Origin: Clostridiaceae bacterium
GTDB taxonomy: Bacteria; Bacillota; Clostridia; Lachnospirales; Lachnospiraceae
NCBI GenBank assembly: GCA_910575435.1
Contig: CAJTGI010000013.1
Location: 52,299 to 116,298 of the forward strand
Direction of reading: 5' to 3'
Length of the DNA: 64,000 nt
Of this stretch, positions 17,375-26,295 are shown piece after piece; the stretch's first letter is position 1, and each line of letters starts with the position of its first letter. A program made the position numbers and the translations under genes. Under the pieces are notes generated by a model. It was not told the origin of the DNA. It worked only from the letters and a program-made list of their open reading frames with translations, and ran no database searches.

Positions 17375-18210
17375 TATTTCAACTAACCAAAGACTATCTG
17401 ACTGGGATAAAGCTGCTTGACAAAGAACACGCAAAATTATTTCAGATTATCAATGAAACCAGTGCCATGCTCGACAGCGATGCTTGGGACATTCAGCTGC
17501 TCGCCACGAACCTGCTGCAGGAGCTGAGCGAATATGCCGCCACCCATTTCCTTCACGAGGAAGAATACATGGAAAAAATCAATGATCCTGAACTTCCCCT
17601 TCAGAAAATGGAACATGCGGCCTTTATCCGCCATATCCATAATTTTTCCATCCACGACGATATCAGCAAGGAGGATTTGAATGAACTCATTCAATTTCTA
17701 GTGCACTGGCTTTTCCGCCATATCCTGCACAGCGACGGCATGATCGGGAAGGTTCCTCCAAATGAGGAAGTTGGTGATCAAGAAAATACCTTTGCATTTA
17801 CAGAGAAATATATGACGAATATTCCATTTGTAGACGAGGAACACCGACAACTGTTCGCCATTATCCACCAGGCAAATAGCCTGGCCCAAAATCAGCAGAT
17901 GCGGGAAAGCATAGACAAATATGACGAGATTATCGATATCTTACATAGATTGCGGGAATATACGGAGAAGCATTTCCGCCATGAAGAAGAATATATGCAG
18001 GATATCGGATATCCTGGTCTATCTGTCCAGCAGAAAGCCCACAGGACATTTATCAATAAGATGGCAAACGTAGATTTCAATGAATTGGAATTTATGGATG
18101 ACCAGCAGGAATTTCTCTTGGACTTAATTGAATACCTGCTCTACTGGCTCTCCTCCCATATTATGAATCTGGACAAGGAAATTGGCAGATGGGCGGAATC
18201 AAAGAACTAA
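17371..18210 (+). CDS. Second double-domain bacteriohemerythrin (paralogue)
   Basis: The same length (279 residues) and architecture as the preceding gene, with strong identity in places (HEEEYMEKINDPELPLQKME), so the pair arose by whole-gene duplication after a domain duplication. Ligand motifs: DKEHAKLFQI, HFLHEEEYM, EHAAFI, FRHILHSD; then DEEHRQLFAI, HFRHEEEYM, HRTFI and SSHIMNLD. The start overlaps the upstream stop. Together the two genes supply four di-iron domains per transcript. Confidence 0.9.
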   Translation: MIFQLTKDYLTGIKLLDKEHAKLFQIINETSAMLDSDAWDIQLLATNLLQELSEYAATHFLHEEEYMEKINDPELPLQKMEHAAFIRHIHNFSIHDDISKEDLNELIQFLVHWLFRHILHSDGMIGKVPPNEEVGDQENTFAFTEKYMTNIPFVDEEHRQLFAIIHQANSLAQNQQMRESIDKYDEIIDILHRLREYTEKHFRHEEEYMQDIGYPGLSVQQKAHRTFINKMANVDFNELEFMDDQQEFLLDLIEYLLYWLSSHIMNLDKEIGRWAESKN

Positions 18211-18240
18211 AAAAGTACAGGCACCACGGAGGTCACATAC

Positions 18241-18927
18241 ATGTCATTTAAGATTAATAAAGAAAACATCGGTCAGATCCTTTTCATGCTGGTATCTGTG
18301 GCCGTCATGGGATTTTCCCTGTCCATCCTGGTACTCACCAGTTTCGGCACCGATCCCTGTTCCGCCATGAACTACGGGGTATCGGGAGCGATTAGCGCCT
18401 CTGGGATGCTGAAAATATTCGGACTAAATACCATCAGCTTTGGCACCTATCAATTCCTTTTTAACTTATCACTTATTATTATAGTCATCATCTGCAAGCC
18501 CTCCCTGATTGGGTGGGGCACTCTGGGAAATATGATTGTAGTGGGATATACCGCAGATTTCTTTGCCTGGTTCTGGCATTATGTCTGCGGCATTCCCTCA
18601 GAATTGCCCCTGGCAATCCGGGTGGCAATTCTGGTGCCGGGGCTGGTCCTATTCGTCCTGTCAGCGGCCTGCTACATGCATTCAGGACAGGGAATGGCTC
18701 CCTATGATGCCATCCCCTTTATCCTCAGCGAAAAGGTTGCAGAAAAGACAGGGAAGGATCATTTCCGCATCATCCGCCTGTCCCAGGATTTCCTCTGCAC
18801 CATGATTGGCGTCATTACCGGGGGAGCCTACGGGCTTATGACCTTTCTGATGGTATTCACTCTGGGACCAGTTGTCCAAGCAGTAGGGAATTTCCTGGGC
18901 CGTCATGGCAGGAATGCAGAATGCTAG
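18241..18927 (+). CDS. YczE/YitT-like integral membrane protein
   Basis: A 228-residue protein with five or six hydrophobic segments. The N-terminal FSLSILVLTSFGTDPCSAMNYG is characteristic of the YczE/YyaS family, whose function is unclear; some members are linked to export or lipopeptide production. It lies 30 bp after the hemerythrin pair, same strand, and likely cotranscribed, ending at a strong hairpin. Confidence 0.8.
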   Translation: MSFKINKENIGQILFMLVSVAVMGFSLSILVLTSFGTDPCSAMNYGVSGAISASGMLKIFGLNTISFGTYQFLFNLSLIIIVIICKPSLIGWGTLGNMIVVGYTADFFAWFWHYVCGIPSELPLAIRVAILVPGLVLFVLSAACYMHSGQGMAPYDAIPFILSEKVAEKTGKDHFRIIRLSQDFLCTMIGVITGGAYGLMTFLMVFTLGPVVQAVGNFLGRHGRNAEC

Positions 18928-18983
18928 GCGTATCATCCGCCTCCCATATCCTCTGCCAGCCCGACACCAACTTTCAATTAGCC

Positions 18984-19019
18984 AGAAAGGCCGAAGAACT
19001 TTCATTCTTCGGCCTTTCT
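18984..19019. terminator. Bidirectional hairpin between convergent genes
   Basis: A perfect 15-bp stem (AGAAAGGCCGAAGAA and its complement) with a six-base loop. It lies between the end of the membrane protein gene and the end of the solute-binding protein gene. Only weak T-runs flank it, but position and stability fit a shared terminator. Confidence 0.75.
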
Positions 19020-19052
19020 GCTGAGGTCTCGGACCTTGGCCCGGCCAGCGAT

Positions 19053-20396
19053 CTAATTTTTCTCTTTTTTTAATGAAGCCCTCTGGAGTTTGTCAAACTT
19101 CTTCATGCACTCATCTACCGTGGCTCCATTTAATAATTCGCGCACAATCAGACAGGTATTCCCCCACTGCTCCACCTTCATGCTAGCATTGGAACCGAGG
19201 ACATAGACATTCTCCATCATCTTGTCATTTAATGGCTTGAGTGCCGGGATGCACTCCACCTCCACATTTTTAGAGGGAGAAATGACCTTGTTGGTCTCCG
19301 CATATTTTTGAAGGGCCTCGTCGGAAAGTATGGTATTCATGACTTTCTTCGTATCCTCCAAGTGTTCTGCCTCTGCGCTGATGCCATAACCCGTCATCGA
19401 AACCACCGGCATCTGCCCCCTGCTGCTGGGAAAGCCCGTCACCTTCAATTCAAAATCCGCTTTGCCGTAGGCCGTCTCCGCATTTGCCGCCCCCCAGTAT
19501 GCCATGACAATGGGCGTTTTCTGGGCAAGAAAATCCTTTCCCTCCCCCTCAATCGCCTCATAGGTATAAGCCTGCCTGGCATCAATATATCCCAGGTCGA
19601 TCAGTTTTTTCAAAAATTCAAAGCCGGGACGCATATAATCGCTGTACTTTGCCTTTCCGCTATTCAATGCCTCAATCTCCGCCTCCGTGTTCCCCCCATT
19701 ATACAAGTCCGCATACGCCTGGGCAAAGACAAAGTTTTCCAGCCACCAGCGGTTCGCCCCCACGGGAGTTTTGATCCCATTTTCCTGGAATACTTTACAG
19801 CAATTTAAAAAATCCTCCGGAGTCTCCGGCAGAGAGAGTTTATATTTGTCAAATAAGTCTTTGTTCAGAAATAAACCGTGGGCCACCACCTCCTGGGGGA
19901 TCGCCACCAGCTTTCCATCCACCGTGTTGGCTGTCTTTACCACGTCCCTCAGATTCTTGGCGCTTTCTAGCTGGGACAGGTCTAGCAATTTCCCCTCCGA
20001 ACCTAATATCTGAATCGTATCCGGGTTCAGCAGATACAGGTCATCCATATTGTTGCGAACCCTGTCCAGGGTCACATCATCGTAAGTCTTCTCCTGATAA
20101 TTTTCTGCGGTGTAGGTTCTATACTCCACCGTCAGGTCATGCTTCTTTTCCGCCATGCCCACTGTTATGTCAAAGGCTGTTCTGGCAATATTGTCCGCAT
20201 CTGGCTTCGACTTTTCCATAGGCCCGAAAAGGTTGACCACACTGCCGCTATCCCTCTTCGACGACACGAGATTCTTGTCAGATGATCCCTTTCCCCCACA
20301 AGCTGTCAGGGAAATAGCGGCAATGCCAGCCAGGCAAAATGCAAAAGCCTTTCCCATGCCCCCCATCTTTCCCTCATGCACCCTTCTTTTCTTCAT
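19053..20396 (-). CDS. Extracellular solute-binding lipoprotein (ABC family 1 type)
   Basis: About 447 residues: Lys/Arg-rich start, hydrophobic segment and lipobox LTACGG (residues around 30-35), then a family 1 (sugar-binding) fold with RPGFEFLKKLIDLGYID and PVVSMTGYGISA. Anchored outside the membrane. The start at 20396 has AGGAAA upstream; an overlapping GTG exists at 20408. It directly follows, almost overlapping, the hybrid histidine kinase, and no permease or ATPase gene is nearby, so it may present ligand to the kinase rather than serve import. This is inference. Confidence 0.85.
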   Translation of the reverse strand: MKKRRVHEGKMGGMGKAFAFCLAGIAAISLTACGGKGSSDKNLVSSKRDSGSVVNLFGPMEKSKPDADNIARTAFDITVGMAEKKHDLTVEYRTYTAENYQEKTYDDVTLDRVRNNMDDLYLLNPDTIQILGSEGKLLDLSQLESAKNLRDVVKTANTVDGKLVAIPQEVVAHGLFLNKDLFDKYKLSLPETPEDFLNCCKVFQENGIKTPVGANRWWLENFVFAQAYADLYNGGNTEAEIEALNSGKAKYSDYMRPGFEFLKKLIDLGYIDARQAYTYEAIEGEGKDFLAQKTPIVMAYWGAANAETAYGKADFELKVTGFPSSRGQMPVVSMTGYGISAEAEHLEDTKKVMNTILSDEALQKYAETNKVISPSKNVEVECIPALKPLNDKMMENVYVLGSNASMKVEQWGNTCLIVRELLNGATVDECMKKFDKLQRASLKKEKN

Positions 20397-20404
20397 ATCT
20401 TTCC

Positions 20405-22999
20405 TCACACGCTTTCCTTTCTCTCTACATACTGACTAACAATTTGCTTTAAAAGTTCCATGTCAATGGGCTTCGCCATATGGACATTCATACCTGCCGC
20501 CAAAGCCTCTCTCTCATCCTCCGCAAAGGCGTTCGCCGTCATGGCAATGATCGGAATCTCCCTAGCGTCCTCCCGCTCCAGCGCCCGAATTGCCCTGGTA
20601 GCATCATAGCCGTTCATCACAGGCATCTGCACATCCATCAGTATGGCATCAAACTCGCCCTCTTTCGCACTTTGAAAACGCTCCATAGCCAACTGCCCAT
20701 TTTCCATGATCTCACAGCTGGCTCCCTCTGCCAAAAGCATTTCCGACAAAATTTCCCCATTGATTTCATTATCCTCAGCGGCTAGGAAGTGCAGGCCAGT
20801 CAAATTGTTATCCTCAACAGCCTCCCACGTCTCCTCCCCGTCCCGTTCTGTCTGCATCTCAATAATTTTCTCCTTCAGGGCAGATACAAAGAAAGGCTTC
20901 AACATCATTCCTGCATTGCCCAATCGACGCAGTTCATCCTCCATTTCCTCCCCATCTTTTTCAGCCAAAAATACCACAGGCACTAATTTCCCATCGGGGC
21001 AAGCATCCCGTACTTGCCGGGCCAATTCCAAACTGTCCAGTTCCGGAGAATTCCACTCCATCAAAATCATATCATAGGTCTCATCCATTCCCGATTGCTT
21101 CTGAACAAGATCCAGGGCCTCCTCTGAGGTCAGGGCCGTATCCACCAAGACTCCCGTATCCTTCATTAGCATCTGGATGGTTCTGCAGACCTCACCATCC
21201 CCATCCACGGCCAAAATCCGGAAGATCTCCCTCTTCTTCCAGAACTGCTTCTCCGCCTGGCTGTCCGGTATGCGAAACTCCAGCTCAACTTGGAAAAGGC
21301 TGCCCTGATTCACCTGGCTGGAAACTTCTATAGAGCCACCCATCAGTTCCACGATATTCTTCGTAATCGCCATGCCAAGCCCAGTGCCCTGCACCTTATT
21401 GGTGGTGCTGTTCTCCGCCCTGGTAAACGCGTCAAAAATAGTCTCCAGATACTCCGGCGTCATTCCATACCCGTCATCTTCCACCTCTATCCTGATATGC
21501 TCATATTGGCTGGAACGCTGCTTCAGACCGATGATGCGGAACCAGATGTTCCCCCCCTCGGGCGTATATTTTACCGCATTTGACAGCAGATTGATTAATA
21601 TCTGGTTAATCCTAGTCTCATCCCCCATTAAATACTCATGCTTGATATCCGTCACAGTCACATGGAACTCCTGGTCCCTAGCCTCCGCCATGGGACGGAT
21701 AATGGCATCCACAGAGGAGACCAAATCATTCAAAGTGAACTCCTCCACCGTGAGCACCACTTTCCCGCTCTCAATCTTGGAGACATCCAGAATGTCATTA
21801 ATCAAACTGAGCAGATGCTGGCCTGACGCAGTAATTTTTTTCGTGTACTCCCGAACCTTGGCAGGATTTTCCGCATCCTTGGAAAGCAGCGTGGTAAAAC
21901 CCAGGACCGCGTTCATGGGCGTGCGGATATCGTGGGACATATTGGAGAGAAACGTGGTCTTAGAATTGCTGGCAATCTTTGCTGCCTGCAAAGCCTCCGC
22001 CAACTGCTTGTTGTGGATCTCCCGCTCCCTCTCTCGCTCCTTCCTCACCTTGAACCTCTGCCTCTGATTCAGATAATATAAGATGCAGCACAGGATAAAT
22101 GCGATCAGCATCACCGCCACGACAATAAAGATATTCTGGTTGACCGTCCTGCCCTCCTGCTGAATCTCCTCGATAGGCACATAGCCAATCAGATACACGG
22201 AGCCATCGTTGACGGACCACATATAATTCAGGGAGCTTCTGCCACGAATATCATGGTAGAACATAATATTTTTTCCATTTTCCACGCACTGGGAAACTTC
22301 TCTCTGCAAGTCCTTCTCAAGAATATTATTCGCCCGGTAAAAATCCTCCAGATTCAGATGCCCCGCATCTCGCTCCCCTATTCCCTTTGGCTTTAGCACC
22401 ATTCTCTTTGTCTGGGAATCCATCACATAGAGCATGGCTTTCCCATTATAGAATGTTTCAGGCAGGGCTTCGTCAAAGGAATCATACACATACTCAATAT
22501 ACAGCGTGGCAATCCCCCTGCCCTCCTTCAAGACAGGGCACTTCATCGTATATGCCCAGGTTCCCAGGTAATTCAAATAGGAACGGGAAACTGAAACGCC
22601 ATCGGCTGTATTTCCTGCTGAAAAATCCAGTTCCTCCTCGGTAAAAATCTCTCCCGAATTAGAAATGCCTTCCGTTTTCCCAGATGGTATCAGGGACATC
22701 TTTACCATCGTCCGATTTCTTTTATAGGAGCGGACAAACTCCTCCGGATCGTCCATGGAAGCAATTTCCTGGGCAAGCAGCTTCTGAAACTCCGCCTCTT
22801 TGGTCAGGATGGCCTCCATGGTGCCCTGAATCAAATCCAGGCTGGCGCTGAGATTCTGTATCGCCGACTCAGACATTTCCTTGGATATCTTTTTGGCCAC
22901 GGAAAACACCACCGTGCCTAATATGCAAAAAACCAATATGATGGAAAACAGCAAAGCAATACCTTGATTCTTTTTTCCCCTGTTCCGTATCTTTCCCAT
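20405..22999 (-). CDS. Hybrid sensor histidine kinase with two receiver domains
   Basis: 864 residues. TM1 at about 12-34, an extracellular Cache-like sensor to about 285, TM2 at about 290-310, HisKA with H356 (FLSNMSHDIRTPMNA), HATPase with N-box LLSNAVKYTPEGG and G-boxes DDGYGM and GTGLGMAI, then two receivers. REC2 (about 745-860) is canonical (ILMDVQMPVMNG). REC1 has Glu at the phospho-Asp position (ILMEWN, residue 648), so it cannot be normally phosphorylated. No DNA-binding response regulator is adjacent. Its own sigma-A promoter lies just upstream, and it forms an operon with the lipoprotein. Confidence 0.9.
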   Translation of the reverse strand: MGKIRNRGKKNQGIALLFSIILVFCILGTVVFSVAKKISKEMSESAIQNLSASLDLIQGTMEAILTKEAEFQKLLAQEIASMDDPEEFVRSYKRNRTMVKMSLIPSGKTEGISNSGEIFTEEELDFSAGNTADGVSVSRSYLNYLGTWAYTMKCPVLKEGRGIATLYIEYVYDSFDEALPETFYNGKAMLYVMDSQTKRMVLKPKGIGERDAGHLNLEDFYRANNILEKDLQREVSQCVENGKNIMFYHDIRGRSSLNYMWSVNDGSVYLIGYVPIEEIQQEGRTVNQNIFIVVAVMLIAFILCCILYYLNQRQRFKVRKEREREREIHNKQLAEALQAAKIASNSKTTFLSNMSHDIRTPMNAVLGFTTLLSKDAENPAKVREYTKKITASGQHLLSLINDILDVSKIESGKVVLTVEEFTLNDLVSSVDAIIRPMAEARDQEFHVTVTDIKHEYLMGDETRINQILINLLSNAVKYTPEGGNIWFRIIGLKQRSSQYEHIRIEVEDDGYGMTPEYLETIFDAFTRAENSTTNKVQGTGLGMAITKNIVELMGGSIEVSSQVNQGSLFQVELEFRIPDSQAEKQFWKKREIFRILAVDGDGEVCRTIQMLMKDTGVLVDTALTSEEALDLVQKQSGMDETYDMILMEWNSPELDSLELARQVRDACPDGKLVPVVFLAEKDGEEMEDELRRLGNAGMMLKPFFVSALKEKIIEMQTERDGEETWEAVEDNNLTGLHFLAAEDNEINGEILSEMLLAEGASCEIMENGQLAMERFQSAKEGEFDAILMDVQMPVMNGYDATRAIRALEREDAREIPIIAMTANAFAEDEREALAAGMNVHMAKPIDMELLKQIVSQYVERKESV

Positions 23000-23044
23000 T
23001 CTCTATCTCCATTTCAAAAAACATCAATATGTAACAGCAAGAAT

Positions 23045-23072
23045 ATTATACCTCACACTTATATTTTGTCAA
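23045..23072 (-). promoter_or_regulatory. Sigma-A promoter of histidine kinase operon
   Basis: Minus-strand TTGACA (23072-23067), 16-base spacer, TATAAT (23050-23045), about 45 bases before the kinase ATG. This is the best match to consensus in the window. The rest of the gap 23073-23242 holds nothing I can name. Confidence 0.8.
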
Positions 23073-23242
23073 TATAATCCCCATATATAAGGATACCATC
23101 CCATCTGCTTCCGGCCCACTGCCATATCATGCAAAGACGTCAAAAAACCAGGGATTGCAATATTCTATGCCGCCCCTGGTTTCGCGTTCTTCCCTTTTTT
23201 GCCATTCTGGCTCATTCCTGCTTGCGCCTGCATCCCTTCTGC

Positions 23243-25801
23243 CTACTCCACAGAAATGACCTGATAGTCTTGCTCCTCCACTGCCTTTCTCAGCACGTCA
23301 TCGTCCACTGCCTCGCTCAATGTCACCACTGCCTGATCCTTTTCATGGCTCACATCCGCCATCTCCACCTGGGGAATTGCCTCCAGGCATTTCTTGACCC
23401 TGCTCTCGCAGTGCCCGCACATCATTCCTTGGATTTTCATTGTCTTTTTCATGATTGTCTCCTCCTTTTCCATCATTGCACCATCTTCTCTTTTCCTCTT
23501 TCTGGAATGGATTCCCCGCCCATCCCTTCTATCATCATACACCCTGCACAAATTCAGCCGCAGGGCATTTGTGACCACGCAAAAGCTAGACAGGCTCATC
23601 GCCGCCGCGCCGAACATGGGATTTAGCTGCCAGCCAAACACAGGAATCCAAAGGCCTGCCGCCAGCGGTATCCCGATCACATTGTAAAAGAATGCCCAAA
23701 ATAGATTTTCATGAATATTTCGCAGCGTTGCCCGGCTCAGGCGGATGGCAGCCGGCACATCCCGCAATTTGCTTTTCATAAGCACCACGTCCGCAGCATC
23801 TATCGCCACATCCGTTCCCGCGCCGATGGCAATCCCCATGTCGGCTCTGGTAAGGGCCGGGGCATCATTGATGCCATCCCCCACCATGGCAACCTTTCCC
23901 TGCTTCTGCAACCCCCGAACCGTCTGCTCTTTGCCATCGGGAAGCACCCCCGCAATCACCTGGTCCACGCCCGCCATCTCTCCGATGGCCTTGGCAGTGC
24001 GGGCATGGTCGCCGGTAAGCATAGCGACCCGTATCCCCATATTCTTCAATTCCGCTATGGCTCTGGGGCTATCCTCCTTTAGCACGTCTGCCACGGCAAT
24101 GATGCCGAGAAGGATGCCGCACCTGCCAAAGTACAGGGGAGTTTTTCCCTGAACCGCCAATTCTTCCCCCTTTGCAATCATCCCTTCCGGGACAGAAAAC
24201 TGTTCCTGTATAAAATTCAGGTTCCCCCCGGCCACAGCATCCCCGTCTAGATGCCCAGACAGCCCATTGCCGGGAATTGCCCGAAAATCCTGCACTTCCA
24301 CCCCTGCCACATCATGCTCCTCTGCATACTGAACGATGGCCAGCGCCAGCGGATGCTCGCTTTTTCGCTCCAGCCCAAAGGCCACCGCCAGAAGTTCTTC
24401 CTCTGCCACCTCATCATTGCATACGATATCCGTCAGGCTGGGTTCCCCAGTGGTAATCGTGCCCGTCTTATCCAGGACAACCATCTCCATCTTTCCCATC
24501 TCCTCCAGGGAAACTGCCGTCTTAAACATAATGCCCTGCCTGGCCCCCACGCCGTTTCCCACCATAATTGCCACCGGCGTCGCCAGCCCCAGGGCGCAGG
24601 GACAGCTGATGACCAGTACGGAAATACCCCTCGCGAGAGCGAAACCCACCGTCTGCCCGCATAACAGCCATACTACCACGGTTAGCGCCGCAATTCCTAT
24701 CACTGCGGGCACAAACACCCCGGAAACCCGGTCTGCGACCTTCGCGATGGGTGCTTTGGTGGCAGCAGCGTCACTGACCATCTGGATAATCTGGGACAGG
24801 GTGGTATCCTCCCCCACTCTCGTTGCCTGGCACCGAAGAAATCCTGACTGGTTCAATGTGGCGGCAGACACCGCATCCCCCGGCTCCTTATCCACGGGAA
24901 TGCTTTCCCCAGTGAGGGCGGATTCATTCAATGCGCTGCTGCCCTCCAGAATCCTGCCATCCACGGGAACATTTTCTCCGGGACGCACCAAAAAGATATC
25001 TCCCTTTCTCACCTGGGATACAGAGATTTCCCGCTCCACCCCGTCCCGTTCCACATGGGCCACCTTCGGCGCCAATTTCATCAAGCCTTTCAGCGCATTC
25101 GTCGTCTTGCCTTTGGAGTAAGCCTCCAACATTTTGCCCAATGTAATCAGCGTGAGAATCATGGCGGCGGATTCAAAATAAAATTCATTCATCCATGACA
25201 TCACGCCCCTATGATCCCCCCGCACCTGGGCATCCGTCATGGCTAGCAGGGCATAGACGCTATATCCAAAGGCAGCCGACGCCCCCATGGCCACCAGGGT
25301 ATCCATATTGGGCGCCCGATGCCACAGGCTTTGAAATCCGCTGATAAAAAACCTCTGATTGATTACCATGATTGCCATGGTGAGAAGCAACTGCAAAATC
25401 CCCATAGCAACATGATTTCCCTCCAGCCAGCCGGGAACGGGCCAATTCCACATCATGTTTCCCATAGAAAAATACATCAGAATCAAAAGAAACGCAAGAG
25501 AAACTCCCAGACGCTTTTTTAAAAGGGGAGTCTCCCTGTCCTCCAAAGCCTCCTCTTGCCCTGGGACAACCTCCTGCCCCCTACCATCCTTCTCCTTCTT
25601 CGCAGCGCCGTACCCCGCCTTCTCCACCGCACCCACGATGGCTTCCGGGGATGCGCTCCCCTCCACCCCCATGGAATTTGTAAGTAGGCTGACCGAGCAG
25701 GAAGTCACGCCCTCCACCTGGGACACTGCCTTTTCCACTCTGGCACTGCAAGCCGCACAGCTCATGCCTGTCACGCGATATTGCTCCATGTTCATTCCCA
25801 T
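23243..25801 (-). CDS. copA: Copper-exporting P1B-type ATPase CopA with N- and C-terminal HMA domains
   Basis: 852 residues. N-terminal HMA with GMSCAACSARV, about eight membrane segments, TGES actuator loop, CPC transport site in SCPCALGLATP, phosphorylation site DKTGTIT, and GDGINDAPAL hinge. After the last membrane segment, a linker leads to a second HMA (GMMCGHCESRVKKC), a CopZ-like chaperone fused at the C-terminus. Exports Cu(I) from the cytoplasm. It lies 41 bp after csoR and is surely controlled by it. A start at 25792 (MEQYRV) is also possible. Confidence 0.95.
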   Translation of the reverse strand: MGMNMEQYRVTGMSCAACSARVEKAVSQVEGVTSCSVSLLTNSMGVEGSASPEAIVGAVEKAGYGAAKKEKDGRGQEVVPGQEEALEDRETPLLKKRLGVSLAFLLILMYFSMGNMMWNWPVPGWLEGNHVAMGILQLLLTMAIMVINQRFFISGFQSLWHRAPNMDTLVAMGASAAFGYSVYALLAMTDAQVRGDHRGVMSWMNEFYFESAAMILTLITLGKMLEAYSKGKTTNALKGLMKLAPKVAHVERDGVEREISVSQVRKGDIFLVRPGENVPVDGRILEGSSALNESALTGESIPVDKEPGDAVSAATLNQSGFLRCQATRVGEDTTLSQIIQMVSDAAATKAPIAKVADRVSGVFVPAVIGIAALTVVVWLLCGQTVGFALARGISVLVISCPCALGLATPVAIMVGNGVGARQGIMFKTAVSLEEMGKMEMVVLDKTGTITTGEPSLTDIVCNDEVAEEELLAVAFGLERKSEHPLALAIVQYAEEHDVAGVEVQDFRAIPGNGLSGHLDGDAVAGGNLNFIQEQFSVPEGMIAKGEELAVQGKTPLYFGRCGILLGIIAVADVLKEDSPRAIAELKNMGIRVAMLTGDHARTAKAIGEMAGVDQVIAGVLPDGKEQTVRGLQKQGKVAMVGDGINDAPALTRADMGIAIGAGTDVAIDAADVVLMKSKLRDVPAAIRLSRATLRNIHENLFWAFFYNVIGIPLAAGLWIPVFGWQLNPMFGAAAMSLSSFCVVTNALRLNLCRVYDDRRDGRGIHSRKRKREDGAMMEKEETIMKKTMKIQGMMCGHCESRVKKCLEAIPQVEMADVSHEKDQAVVTLSEAVDDDVLRKAVEEQDYQVISVE

Positions 25802-25842
25802 GCCTTTCTGCTATCTGCAAATATGAGAAAAACTTCCCATCC

Positions 25843-26148
25843 TTACTTCATCAGTTTCTGCAAAATCTCCACCAGCTCTTCCACCGTCTCCTCCTTCCCC
25901 TGCCGAATGTCCTCCGTAACGCAGGTTTTGATATGATTTCCCAGGAGTACCTTATTAAAACTATTCAGAGCCGCATTTGCCGCCGCCACCTGAGTGAGAA
26001 TCTCCGTGCAGTAAGCGTCCCTCTCCACCATCCCCCGAATCCCCCGAATCTGTCCCTCTATCCTGTTAAGGCGGTGAATCAAATCTTTATATTCCCTTTC
26101 ACTGCGCTCCTTGGTCTTATGGCAGCATGCGCAATCCTGTTCCTTCAT
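25843..26148 (-). CDS. csoR: Copper-sensing repressor CsoR
   Basis: 101 residues from 26148 (AAAGGA upstream); the open frame extends to 26202. All-helical CsoR/RcnR family: LIHRLNRIEGQIRGIRGM, then the Cys-His-Cys copper site as YC in DAYCTEILTQ and NHIKTC. Represses copA and itself and releases DNA on Cu(I) binding. The extra N-terminal Cys/His run (CACCH) is unusual and might bind metal too. The operator lies 75 bp upstream within the promoter. Confidence 0.92.
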   Translation of the reverse strand: MKEQDCACCHKTKERSEREYKDLIHRLNRIEGQIRGIRGMVERDAYCTEILTQVAAANAALNSFNKVLLGNHIKTCVTEDIRQGKEETVEELVEILQKLMK

Positions 26149-26219
26149 CCCAAATTCCTTTCCATCCGTTGTATCCGTATCCAAGTTACTTGTCGATGAC
26201 AATATATCGTCTCTTTAAC

Positions 26220-26248
26220 ATCATATACCCCACCGGGGTATATGTCAA
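26220..26248 (-). promoter_or_regulatory. csoR-copA promoter with CsoR operator in the spacer
   Basis: Minus strand: TTGACA (26248-26243), 17-base spacer, TATGAT (26225-26220). A perfect palindrome, ATATACCCC and GGGGTATAT around a 3-base centre (26223-26243), fills the spacer. This is the GC-core, AT-flanked form expected of CsoR operators, placed to block RNA polymerase. Confidence 0.85.
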
Positions 26249-26295
26249 GGGCAAAATTATTTTATGCTATTATTTATTACATTCTTTTTCTTCTT

